A stretch of 9,641 nucleotides of DNA from Rhodospirillaceae bacterium (GTDB taxonomy: Bacteria; Pseudomonadota; Alphaproteobacteria; UBA7985). The notes beneath the pieces were generated by a model that worked only from the letters and a program-made list of their open reading frames with translations, did no database searches and was not told where the DNA came from. The position numbers were made by a program, and so were the translations under genes. Shown here in pieces: positions 1 through 7,098 of the stretch. The stretch is taken from positions 1-9,641 of the forward strand of contig PAFB01000047.1 of the NCBI GenBank assembly GCA_002700865.1, given 5' to 3'. How positions within the stretch are numbered: position 1 is the first letter of the stretch; the number at the start of each line of letters is the position of its first letter.

Positions 1-258
1 CAACCGCGCGGCGGCCTTGCATACGTCGTCCTCAACGTCGATGCCAATCACCGACTGCGCGCCGTAGTCCCTCGCAAGCAGCACAGCGATAGCGCCGGAT
101 CCACAGCCAATATCCAGAACCCTTTTGCCCTCAAGGTCCAACCCGTCGAGCACCCGTGCAACCTCTTCCGGCCCACCAGGCGAGAGAAAACCCACACCCC
201 AGATGTCCTCCAGCAGTGCGATATGCTGGTTGTCGTAGAGCATCTCTTCATCGGTCAC
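1..258 (-). CDS. SAM-dependent class I methyltransferase, 3' end beyond window
   Basis: This is the first 86 codons of a methyltransferase gene that runs off the left edge. The frame opens with GTG at 258, preceded by a strong ribosome binding site (AGGAGGGA, 263-270); an in-frame ATG at 243 is a weaker alternative. Residues 45-57 contain the SAM-binding motif I, VLDIGCGSGAIAV, followed by an acidic end of strand 2 (GIDVEDD), as in Rossmann-fold methyltransferases. The N-terminal stretch DIWGVGFLSPGGPEEVARVL resembles the GxGFxSxGG segment of phosphoethanolamine and sarcosine/dimethylglycine N-methyltransferases, so an N-methyltransferase is my preferred inference. The acceptor is unknown because the substrate-binding half is missing. 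It follows the Rieske oxygenase gene by 27 bp on the same strand and is probably the next gene of that operon. The methyltransferase call is firm; the substrate class is not. Confidence 0.88.
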   Translation of the reverse strand, partial: MTDEEMLYDNQHIALLEDIWGVGFLSPGGPEEVARVLDGLDLEGKRVLDIGCGSGAIAVLLARDYGAQSVIGIDVEDDVCKAAARL

Positions 259-262
259 GGTG

Positions 263-270
263 TCCCTCCT
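263..270 (-). promoter_or_regulatory. Shine-Dalgarno of the methyltransferase gene
   Basis: On the minus strand this reads AGGAGGGA and lies about 4-6 bases before GTG 258. It decides for the GTG start over the internal ATG at 243, which has no such site in front of it. Confidence 0.7.
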
Positions 271-285
271 CTTGGGTCCAAGCAG

Positions 286-1530
286 CTAGGTGTGCATGTG
301 TCCTCTCAGCCGCTCCAGATAATAGTTGATGAAACGCTGGGTGAAGGCTTCCATCCCGGCCAGTGGGCCAGGTTGATAGAACCGCGAATTCACGCCCTTC
401 TGGTTTTTCTCGATGATGTGTTTGTCAGCTTTGGTGGTCGCATCCCACAACCAGGTAAGGCGCTGCAGGTCATAGTCCCTGCCCTCCTGCGCATCTTCGT
501 GCACCAACCAGATGATTTCCTGTATCGACAGCTCGCGGCTTACAGGGATGAAACGATAGATGACGGCGTGATCATTGTATACCAGCAGCGGGTTCAGAAA
601 ACCGACATAGAGATCCATCGCGCCCTGATCGTAGCCTTGTAAGGCGCCAAGCAGTGGAGCGACGGGTTTGCCGGTATCACTGCCTGTGTCAAAGCCTTCA
701 TACAGGGAGTGGCGACTGTAGGAATAATCCACCGAACCCACCGGACATAGGCCGGGGCCAACCCGGTCGATGAAATCCGTCGGTATGCCCAGCGCCCTTG
801 CACGCTCTTCCATGGCGAGGTTAAACGGCTCAACACGATCTGCGCTCAGGTGCGTGGGGTGGGTGCGGCGGTATTCCGGGTGTGCAGGCGCGCAGTGATA
901 ACACTCGTTGTAGTTCTCGACCAACAGCTTCCAGTTGGCCTCCACCGTATAGCGTTCCCTGTGTGCAATGCGTGTGCGGTCGAGCCCATAGGGCGTCAGC
1001 GGTCCATCGACTTCGGCGCGCAGCGCCTCAAAACTCGCAGGCTTTTCAGCCAGCGACACAAAGATCATTCCGTGAAACACTTCACAGGCGACGGGCTTGA
1101 GGCTCAGTTCAGCGTGATCCAACTCCGGCCCCATGAGCCGCGCATGACGCAAACTCCCATCGAGTTTGTAAGTCCAGGCGTGGTAGGGGCACACAAATTG
1201 TCGTGTCGATCCGCGCTCTTCGAGACAAACGCGCGACCCGCGATGGCGGCAAACATTGGCAAAAGCGCGAACCTTTTCATCCTCGCCGCGTGCGATGATG
1301 ACGGACTCGTCGAGCAGCTCGAACAAGAAGTAGTCGCCCACCGATGCGATTTCATTGGCAAGGCCCGCGAAGTGCCATTCCTGCATGATGACGGCTTCAA
1401 CATCGGCGGCAAACACGGAATCAGAGTGGTAAAAAGCCTGCTCCATCGCATGGCCCGACCGGTAACGCTCCAGCAGCTCGGTTACGGAGCCGTTTTCAGC
1501 GAAGGGGCGATTCTTGGTGTTGGCGTCCAT
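286..1530 (-). CDS. Rieske non-heme iron oxygenase alpha subunit, quaternary-amine type
   Basis: A 414-residue oxygenase that should use O2 and electrons from a separate reductase to hydroxylate or N-demethylate a small substrate. The [2Fe-2S] Rieske centre is visible as C94-x-H96-x17-C114-x2-H117 (CRH and CPYH). The mononuclear iron site is in VENYNECYHCAPAHPEY, with ligands H212 and H217, and probably D369 in ADKHIIEKNQKG. The residue three before H212 is E209, where ring-hydroxylating dioxygenases have Asp; carnitine oxygenase CntA also has Glu here. This favours the carnitine/glycine betaine/stachydrine branch over an aromatic dioxygenase, an inference. Length is full and the ATG start keeps the usual N-terminal segment (GHAMEQAFYHSDSVF). 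It starts 15 bp after the ABC ATPase stop and ends in TAG 27 bp before the methyltransferase. No reductase or ferredoxin gene is in the window. The exact substrate is unknown. Confidence 0.93.
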   Translation of the reverse strand: MDANTKNRPFAENGSVTELLERYRSGHAMEQAFYHSDSVFAADVEAVIMQEWHFAGLANEIASVGDYFLFELLDESVIIARGEDEKVRAFANVCRHRGSRVCLEERGSTRQFVCPYHAWTYKLDGSLRHARLMGPELDHAELSLKPVACEVFHGMIFVSLAEKPASFEALRAEVDGPLTPYGLDRTRIAHRERYTVEANWKLLVENYNECYHCAPAHPEYRRTHPTHLSADRVEPFNLAMEERARALGIPTDFIDRVGPGLCPVGSVDYSYSRHSLYEGFDTGSDTGKPVAPLLGALQGYDQGAMDLYVGFLNPLLVYNDHAVIYRFIPVSRELSIQEIIWLVHEDAQEGRDYDLQRLTWLWDATTKADKHIIEKNQKGVNSRFYQPGPLAGMEAFTQRFINYYLERLRGHMHT

Positions 1531-1545
1531 GGTGTCACCGCTGGG

Positions 1546-2640
1546 TTAGTCAAACAGCACTACCGATTCATGACCCCAGCCAACCCGGACCTGAGTACCG
1601 GGTGTCAAGATCGACCGACCGGTCGTATTGCGCATTGAAATCGTTACAGGTTCATCTGCCTGTGCCAGAAGCACGCTGTAATAGGTCATGTCGCCGCAGT
1701 AGGACGCCGAAGTGACTTCGCCGGGCGCTTCCCGTTCCGCGGTTTCGCTCTCATCAAACAGGATGGTGAGCATTTCCGGCCGCACCCCGATTGTATCGAC
1801 AGCCGCTGGGTTCAGGCCTTCTGGCAACTGATCGGCGCGAAGATCAACCTGCCCCAGCGATGGGATGTTGACGCTCATTGCGGTGTCCGAGCTGGCCGTA
1901 ACTGTCGCAGGCATAAAGTTCATGACACCGATAAACGAGGCCACCCGTTTGTTTACCGGGCGTCGATACAGGGCTTCAGGGGTATCGAGTTGCGCGATCT
2001 CGCCCTCGAACAGAACCGCGATGCGGTCAGACATAATCAGGGCTTCTTCCTGGTCGTGGGTGACGAGAATGAAGGTGATGCCAATTTGCTTTTGTAGCTG
2101 GCGCAATTCGATTTGCATCTGCTCGCGCAGCTTTTTATCGAGCGCTGAAAGCGGTTCGTCGAGCAGAACCACCTTTGGCTTCATCACCAGCGCGCGCGCC
2201 AGTGCGACGCGTTGGCGCTGACCGCCTGACAGCTCGTGCGCGGCGCGGTCGCCATAGCCGGCCAGATCGACCATGGCCAGCGCACGCGTGACCTCATCCG
2301 CGATTTCCTGCCGCGACATCTTCTTTTTCTTCAGCCCGTACCCGACATTTTCGCCAACGCTCAAGTGCGGGAATATGGCGTAGCTTTGAAACACCATATT
2401 GGTCGGCCGCATGTTGGCAGGTTTGCCGGCCATAGGCTCCCCGGCGATGCTGACGGTGCCGCCGGTCGGCTCGTCGAACCCGGCAATCAGACGAAGCAAA
2501 GTGGTTTTACCGCATCCCGAAGGTCCGAGCAGCGAAAAGAACTCGCCCTCTCGGATGATCGCGTCAACGCCACTAAGCGCTGTGACGGAGCCGAAGGATT
2601 TGCTGACGTCTTCGATTTCAATGATGGCGTTTTCTGACAT
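1546..2640 (-). CDS. potA-like: PotA-type ABC transporter ATPase
   Basis: The cytoplasmic ATPase of a polyamine-type (spermidine/putrescine family) importer, 364 residues, the normal length. Motifs in order: Walker A GPSGCGKTT (39-47), Q-loop Q85, signature LSGGQ (137-141), Walker B VVLLDEP (157-163), D-loop SALD and switch His H195 in VTHDQEEA. A C-terminal TOBE-type domain follows from roughly residue 240 to the end, including GVRPE (285-289). The ATG directly abuts the stop of the upstream permease gene, with GGAGG at 2651-2655 ten bases ahead, so translation is probably coupled. This family carries polyamines but also betaines, opines and other small cations, so the symbol marks the family, not the substrate. 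The Rieske oxygenase gene 15 bp downstream suggests the cargo is that enzyme's substrate. Confidence 0.95.
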   Translation of the reverse strand: MSENAIIEIEDVSKSFGSVTALSGVDAIIREGEFFSLLGPSGCGKTTLLRLIAGFDEPTGGTVSIAGEPMAGKPANMRPTNMVFQSYAIFPHLSVGENVGYGLKKKKMSRQEIADEVTRALAMVDLAGYGDRAAHELSGGQRQRVALARALVMKPKVVLLDEPLSALDKKLREQMQIELRQLQKQIGITFILVTHDQEEALIMSDRIAVLFEGEIAQLDTPEALYRRPVNKRVASFIGVMNFMPATVTASSDTAMSVNIPSLGQVDLRADQLPEGLNPAAVDTIGVRPEMLTILFDESETAEREAPGEVTSASYCGDMTYYSVLLAQADEPVTISMRNTTGRSILTPGTQVRVGWGHESVVLFD

Positions 2641-3471
2641 TTACACCAGTCCTCCGGTCGGCGATGTACTCTTGCCTTGTCGTCTGGCAGAGCGGCGGCG
2701 GAACAGCTCACCCAGCACCAGCAAAAAGATCGAGAGCAACAGCAGGATTGTCCCCAGCGCCATGATTGAGGGAAGTTTCGCGGGGAAACGCATCTGTCCC
2801 CAAATATAAACAGGCAGCGTCACGTCGGTGCCTGTCAGGAAAAACGCGATGATGAATTCGTCGAGCGAGATCGTGAAGGTAATCAGCATGCTGGAAATAA
2901 TCCCCGGCAGGATGAGCGGGAAAATGACCCGGCGGAATGTCCCAAAGCGGGTTTCGCCAAGATCCATCGACGCCTCCTCAAGGCTGGGGTCCAGCCCCTG
3001 AAACGCGGAACTCAGGATCGCCACGGAAAATGGCAGGCAGATCAGCACATGCCCGGCAATCACAGTCCAAATCGACAGGCTAATGCCAATCTGCATCAGC
3101 AAAACCAGCAAAGAGACCCCAACGATGATTTCCGGAAGGATCAACGGGACCATAATCAGTCCCACAATCCCTCGCTTGAGCGGAAAGCGAAAACGAACGA
3201 TGGCTCTGGCACCCAAAATGCCCAACAGGGTACTGATGGCCGAGGTAATCAGCGCAATGATCAGGCTGTTCTGAACTGCCTTGTGCAGGGCCTTGGTTTC
3301 AATCAACACCCCGAACCATTCCAAGGTAAAGCCCTTGAGCGGGAAAGCGATGATGGTGGATGAGTTGAAGGCAAACAGCGGTAACAGCAGCGCAGGCAAG
3401 TACAGCAGCACCATATAAACAACCGCGTAGGAAACCAGCCAGTTACGGGACAGGAAGCGGGTGACATTCAT
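2641..3471 (-). CDS. potC-like: PotC-type ABC transporter permease
   Basis: Inner-membrane permease of 276 residues with about six hydrophobic segments (near residues 12-34, 68-90, 102-126, 134-153, 187-210 and 236-254). The EAA loop that docks on the ATPase is seen as EEASMDLGETRFGTFRRV (165-182), followed by FPLILPGI. The conserved SLDEF (202-206) after the loop is typical of PotC proteins. The ATG overlaps the TGA of the preceding permease gene by 4 bp (ATGA), a sign of translational coupling. The TAA lies immediately before the ATPase start. The short Arg-rich C-terminal tail (RRRSARRQGK) is cytoplasmic by the positive-inside rule. It forms a heterodimer with the PotB-type partner; cargo is not readable from the sequence. 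Confidence 0.94.
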   Translation of the reverse strand: MNVTRFLSRNWLVSYAVVYMVLLYLPALLLPLFAFNSSTIIAFPLKGFTLEWFGVLIETKALHKAVQNSLIIALITSAISTLLGILGARAIVRFRFPLKRGIVGLIMVPLILPEIIVGVSLLVLLMQIGISLSIWTVIAGHVLICLPFSVAILSSAFQGLDPSLEEASMDLGETRFGTFRRVIFPLILPGIISSMLITFTISLDEFIIAFFLTGTDVTLPVYIWGQMRFPAKLPSIMALGTILLLLSIFLLVLGELFRRRSARRQGKSTSPTGGLV

Positions 3472-4331
3472 CGTGTGCGCCCCCCGATCCTTCGTCCTAC
3501 GATAAAGATGATCACGCTAATCGAGGTAACGATAAGCATCGAAGACACGGCCAGCGCCGTTGCCAGCGGGGCGTTGTTGGCCTTGCCAAAGTAGACCTGG
3601 ATGAGGTTGGCAACCATCAGACCGTCCTTACCGCCGACCAGTCTGGGCGTTACAAAATCGCCCACCGTCGGGATGAACACCAGCAGAGTAGACGCCAGCA
3701 CACCCGGCATGGCCAGCGGCAGCGTCACCCGGAAGAAACGACGAACAGGACCGTCGCCAAGGTCTTCGGCAGCTTCTAGCAAAGACCGGTCTATGCGCTC
3801 CAACGCAACGAAGATCGGCAAGATCGCAAACGGTGCCCAAGCGTGCGCCAGGGTGATCACAACGGCGGTGACGTTGTACATGATGAAGGTGAGCGGCTCG
3901 TCAATAAACCCTGCGCCCATCAGCGCTGAATTCAGCACACCGTTGTAGCCCAGAATAACTTTCCAAAGGAAGATCCGCAGCAGGTAGCTTGTCCAAAACG
4001 GAATGGTAATCAGAAACAGCCACAACGCCTTGTTCTGCTTGACCCGAAACGACAGGAAGTACGCCATCGGGAAGGCCAGCAGCACGGTGAAGACCGTCAC
4101 AAGCATGGAGATGTTGAGCGACCGCAAAATCAGCACCCGATAAATCGGCTTGGTCCAGACTTCGCGGTAATTTTTCAGGGTAAGTGTGGTGTCGAGGTCG
4201 AGGTAGTTCTGAGACCAGAAGCTGAAGGTAACGACCACAGCCAAGGGCGCAGCAAGCAACAGCAACGCGTATAGAAACGGCGGACTGATCAGCGTCAGCC
4301 CTTGTCTTCCCTCACGGCTCAACACAAACAA
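3468..4331 (-). CDS. potB-like: PotB-type ABC transporter permease, TTG start
   Basis: Inner-membrane permease of about 287 residues, partner of the PotC-type protein. It has about six membrane segments: a first near 14-38, one near 68-95, then 104-127, 148-176, 207-230 and 260-279. The EAA loop is EAAEDLGDGPVRRFFRVTLP (186-205), and the PotB-like VGDFVTPRLVGG follows at 223-234. No ATG is suitably placed. TTG at 4331 is chosen because GGAAGG (4337-4342) sits five bases ahead; GTG at 4325 is the alternative and removes two residues. A 98-bp gap separates it from the isomerase gene upstream, the longest in this gene run, so a secondary promoter is possible here although no clear one was seen. 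No periplasmic binding-protein gene accompanies the transporter inside the window. Confidence 0.92.
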   Translation of the reverse strand: MFVLSREGRQGLTLISPPFLYALLLLAAPLAVVVTFSFWSQNYLDLDTTLTLKNYREVWTKPIYRVLILRSLNISMLVTVFTVLLAFPMAYFLSFRVKQNKALWLFLITIPFWTSYLLRIFLWKVILGYNGVLNSALMGAGFIDEPLTFIMYNVTAVVITLAHAWAPFAILPIFVALERIDRSLLEAAEDLGDGPVRRFFRVTLPLAMPGVLASTLLVFIPTVGDFVTPRLVGGKDGLMVANLIQVYFGKANNAPLATALAVSSMLIVTSISVIIFIVGRRIGGRTR

Positions 4332-4333
4332 TG

Positions 4334-4354
4334 AACCCTTCCAAACTGAGGGTT
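4334..4354 (-). promoter_or_regulatory. Small hairpin overlapping the PotB-type gene ribosome binding site
   Basis: AACCCT (4349-4354 on the minus strand) can pair with AGGGTT (4334-4339) across a 9-base loop. The right arm includes part of the GGAAGG that serves the TTG start at 4331. The stem is only 6 bp, so occlusion of the ribosome binding site is a possibility rather than a call. Confidence 0.3.
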
Positions 4355-4429
4355 AACTTTGGGCGATACTCTGGGGGTTGAGCAAGCAGATTCTGGCCGC
4401 TACGCCTGTTTTTAGGGCTTATTTTCCGC

Positions 4430-5023
4430 TTAATCGGAAAGCGCGTCTTCGACCCAGTCCATTCGGTCCTGACCAAAGTGCAAAACGCCATCAATGATAA
4501 AGGACGGCGCGCCGAAAATACCTTTTTCGACAGCTTCCTCTGTGCGTTTCATCAGGTCTTCTTTGACTTCTGGATCGGCAATCATGACGAGAAACTCGCC
4601 GGGATCAAAACCGTTCTCAGTCAGCAGCGCGGCAAAGCGTTCCTGATCGCGAACATCGACTTCGTTTTGCCAGATCGCGCGAAAGATCATGTCCACGTAT
4701 TTGTGAAACAGTCCTTCATCCTCACGCAGATACCCAACGGCACCGCGCATCAGTGGAAGTGTGTTCAGGGGGAAACCGGCGGGGAAGCGAATTTCGGTGT
4801 TATACCGCTTCGCCCATCGGGCCAGATCGCGGTTCATCCACTTGCCCTTGGCAGGGATGAGCACGGGGCTTGAATTACCAGTGGCTTTAAACACGCCACC
4901 CAGCAGCATGGGCTTCCAGATAAGTTCGGCACCCGTGCGCTCAGCTATCTTGGGGATTTGCGTATATCCCAAAAAGGTCGCTGGGCTTCCAAAGTCAAAA
5001 TAGAACTCAACAGATTTGCTCAT
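4430..5023 (-). CDS. 2-hydroxychromene-2-carboxylate isomerase / kappa-class GST-like protein
   Basis: A 197-residue DsbA-fold protein of the HCCA isomerase/kappa glutathione transferase family, which carries out glutathione-dependent isomerisation in naphthalene-type catabolism in known members. The start region FYFDFGSPATFLGY (7-20) holds the expected catalytic Ser13 in place of a thioredoxin Cys pair. GIFGAPSFIIDG (168-179) carries the conserved cis-Pro (P173), and HFGQDRMDWVEDAL (182-195) is the family's C-terminal signature. The ATG at 5023 is preferred because it gives the standard family N-terminus and has GGGGAG about ten bases ahead; a GTG at 5041 would add six residues (GSVHS-like) with no better ribosome site. 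It lies 54 bp after the serine hydrolase on the same strand and 98 bp before the permease. Its real substrate here is unknown; a role with a methylated amine is not obvious. Confidence 0.92.
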   Translation of the reverse strand: MSKSVEFYFDFGSPATFLGYTQIPKIAERTGAELIWKPMLLGGVFKATGNSSPVLIPAKGKWMNRDLARWAKRYNTEIRFPAGFPLNTLPLMRGAVGYLREDEGLFHKYVDMIFRAIWQNEVDVRDQERFAALLTENGFDPGEFLVMIADPEVKEDLMKRTEEAVEKGIFGAPSFIIDGVLHFGQDRMDWVEDALSD

Positions 5024-5077
5024 GCTATGCACGCTCCCCACGACGCATAATTCATTTAATTTTCCCTACTGTTACAC

Positions 5078-6313
5078 TCAAGACCGGCTCTGCGCCAAGG
5101 CCCCATAAACGTGGGCGCGCAATTCTCTGCGCAAGGGGTAGCCGCTGGATGGGATCTGTTGCGTTAGGAACACTGTCGTCACGCCTTCTACAGGGTCCAC
5201 CCAAAACACAGTCGAAGCCAAACCGCCCCAGCCAAACTCGCCCGGTGTACAGATCATGGCGGTTTTTGCTGGGTCCAGAATGCTGTACATCCCCAACCCA
5301 AACCCAACGCCGTGGAAACTCACCTCGGCAAAACTGTCCACGCCCATTGAGGCGATGTCGCCTTCCAAGTGATTGCTCGCCATCAGTTTGACCGTGCGTG
5401 CGCCCAAAATCTGGGCGCCGTTGGCCCCCTGCCCGCCGTTGCGCAGCATCTCAACAAACTTCAGGTAATCTGCCATGGTGCCGACCAGGCCTGAACCGCC
5501 AGAAAAACAGGTGACCGGATTGCTTTGGTCCGCCTTACTGGCCCCTTCGCCGGTTTCGTCCAGTTCCAGTTTCTCATCGGCGGTTTTGTTATACAGCGCT
5601 GTCAGTCGGTGTTTCTTATCCGCTGGAACCTGAAAAGCCGTGTCATCCATCCCCAGCGGTCCGAGGATGTGGTCCTGAAAGTATTGGTCCAGCGGTTTTC
5701 CGGACACGACCTCGATCACCCGTCCCAAGACATCCAGTGACACACTGTAAGTCCATCGTTCACCGGGTTCGTGGGCAAGTGGAATGCGGGCAAGGCGCGC
5801 GCAAACATCGGCCAGTGTACCGTCCTGGGGTTCGAAATCGGTGCGCTCCCGCAAGTACTCTGCGGCAACCGGATCGCCCATAAACAAGCCATAACTCAGC
5901 CCGGAGGTGTGGCGGAGCAGGTCGTGCATACGGATTGACTGGCGCCGGGGTCGCCGAGAATTAACCCGCGGCGCAACCCGCTCAAACACCGGCGTTTGGG
6001 CAAATTCGGGCAGCCACTTTTCCAGCGGATCATCAAGATGGACAAGCCCTTGCTCCTCCAGCTGCATGTAGGCAACGGCTGTTACGGGCTTGGTCATGGA
6101 GAAAAAGCGCACCAGCGCATCCTCGGTATAGGGTCGCCCGGCCTCAAGATCGGCCATGCCGGCATGGTGCGAAAAGATCGGCATCCCGTCGCGGCTGACA
6201 ACCACGTGCCCAAACGGAATTTTGCCCGCGTCGATGTAGCGCTGCATCCACGTTTTTAGCCGGTCAAGCCGGTTTGCGTCAAAGCCTGCCTTGCCTGGGT
6301 CGCCTGTTTCCAT
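5078..6313 (-). CDS. Beta-lactamase-fold serine hydrolase (family VIII esterase-like)
   Basis: A 411-residue serine hydrolase of the class C beta-lactamase/penicillin-binding-protein fold (Pfam Beta-lactamase). The nucleophile motif S72-M-T-K75 lies in RFFSMTKPVTAVAY. The second motif is Y189-S-V, the Tyr conserved but the usual Asn replaced. The third position shows GWGG (361-364) rather than a lactamase KTG, a pattern seen in family VIII carboxylesterases such as EstB. HTSGLSYG (135-142) is another family hallmark. No signal peptide or membrane segment is visible, so it is probably cytoplasmic and more likely an esterase or amidase than a lactamase. The ATG has an excellent ribosome site, GGGAGGAG (6319-6326), five bases ahead. 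It is the first gene of the minus-strand run and is divergent from the racemase gene. Substrate is unknown. Confidence 0.92.
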   Translation of the reverse strand: METGDPGKAGFDANRLDRLKTWMQRYIDAGKIPFGHVVVSRDGMPIFSHHAGMADLEAGRPYTEDALVRFFSMTKPVTAVAYMQLEEQGLVHLDDPLEKWLPEFAQTPVFERVAPRVNSRRPRRQSIRMHDLLRHTSGLSYGLFMGDPVAAEYLRERTDFEPQDGTLADVCARLARIPLAHEPGERWTYSVSLDVLGRVIEVVSGKPLDQYFQDHILGPLGMDDTAFQVPADKKHRLTALYNKTADEKLELDETGEGASKADQSNPVTCFSGGSGLVGTMADYLKFVEMLRNGGQGANGAQILGARTVKLMASNHLEGDIASMGVDSFAEVSFHGVGFGLGMYSILDPAKTAMICTPGEFGWGGLASTVFWVDPVEGVTTVFLTQQIPSSGYPLRRELRAHVYGALAQSRS

Positions 6314-6371
6314 GACTTCTCCTCCCGGTTAGGTTCGTCAGAGCAAAGCGTGTTTCATGACGGAGAGCAAG
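6314..6371. promoter_or_regulatory. Short divergent intergenic region
   Basis: These 58 bases separate the start codons of the serine hydrolase (minus) and the racemase (plus). They hold both ribosome binding sites: GGGAGGAG on the minus strand at 6319-6326, and GGAGAG on the plus strand at 6362-6367. I could not find a -35/-10 pair for either direction. At least one promoter probably lies inside the opposite gene. Confidence 0.4.
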
Positions 6372-7070
6372 ATGAAACGATTGGGTGTCATTGGTGGCAT
6401 GAGCTGGGAAAGCACGGCGATCTACTACCGCTATCTGAACCAGCAGATAAAGGCCGCCAAGGGCCCGTTGAGCTCGGCGCCTCTGTTGCTGTGGAACATG
6501 GATTTCGCCCCGCTCGCCCAGTTGCAGGCTGAGGGCGAATGGGATGAGCTGACCGAGCTTATGTGCGCCGCAGCGCGGGGGCTTAAGGCCGGTGGTGCCG
6601 AGGCGCTGATCATTGCGACCAACACTATGCACCTCATGGCGGACGAAGTGCAGCAGGCCGCTGATCTGCCGCTGGTTCACATCGCGGATGCAACCGCAGG
6701 GGCAATCCGTGGTGCGGGTGTGCGCAAGCCGCTGTTGCTTGCGACACGTTTCACCATGGAAAAAGAGTTCTACCGCCATCGTTTAGAGCACGGCGCAAAC
6801 TGTGCTGTCGTTGTGCCAGAGGAACCGCATCGAACCTCCATTCACAACGTCATTTACAAGGAACTGGTACAGGGTGAAGTCAAAGCCACCAGCCGGGAAA
6901 CCTATTTGAACATCATCGGGTACTATCAGCGCGAGCACGGCATCGACGGGGTGATCTTTGGCTGTACCGAAGTCGGCATGCTCATTGACCAGTCGATGAT
7001 TGACGTGCCGTGTTTCGACACGTCCGCAATCCATTGCGAAGCTGCCGCTGCAGCGATTTTAGGGCACTGA
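6372..7070 (+). CDS. Aspartate/glutamate racemase, YgeA type
   Basis: A 232-residue PLP-independent amino-acid racemase, cytoplasmic, that interconverts L and D forms of an acidic amino acid. The N-terminus MKRLGVIGGMSWEST closely matches E. coli YgeA. The first active-site position is T83 in TNTMH (83-87) rather than Cys, and the second is C198 in FGCTE (196-200). The same Thr/Cys pair is known in the E. coli L-Asp/L-Glu-specific racemase, so this is probably of that atypical subtype. HIADAT (103-108) and FDTSAIH (215-221) are further family blocks. ATG 6372 is chosen because GGAGAG (6362-6367) lies properly ahead and the family starts here; ATG 6357 would add five residues without a ribosome site. 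It is alone on the plus strand, divergent from the catabolic run and convergent with amt. Its role (D-amino acid supply or use) is not shown by context. Confidence 0.93.
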   Translation: MKRLGVIGGMSWESTAIYYRYLNQQIKAAKGPLSSAPLLLWNMDFAPLAQLQAEGEWDELTELMCAAARGLKAGGAEALIIATNTMHLMADEVQQAADLPLVHIADATAGAIRGAGVRKPLLLATRFTMEKEFYRHRLEHGANCAVVVPEEPHRTSIHNVIYKELVQGEVKATSRETYLNIIGYYQREHGIDGVIFGCTEVGMLIDQSMIDVPCFDTSAIHCEAAAAAILGH

Positions 7071-7098
7071 TTGGAGCCACGGGTAAGGGCCAACAAAA

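Noticed and set aside
850..1638. Plus-strand open frame of 262 codons
   Set aside because: It lies opposite the Rieske oxygenase gene, whose iron and cluster motifs are all intact; the plus-strand translation has no family features and no ribosome site.
4423..4440. TTTCCG/CGGAAA inverted repeat at the end of the isomerase gene, considered as a terminator
   Set aside because: The stem is only 6 bp, spans the stop codon and has no T-run after it on the minus strand.
5024..5041. GTG 5041 as start of the HCCA isomerase-like gene
   Set aside because: It adds six residues without a ribosome binding site; ATG 5023 gives the family-standard N-terminus.
6279..6779. Minus-strand open frame of 166 codons
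   Set aside because: It overlaps the racemase gene, which matches YgeA end to end, and its translation looks like a non-coding complement.
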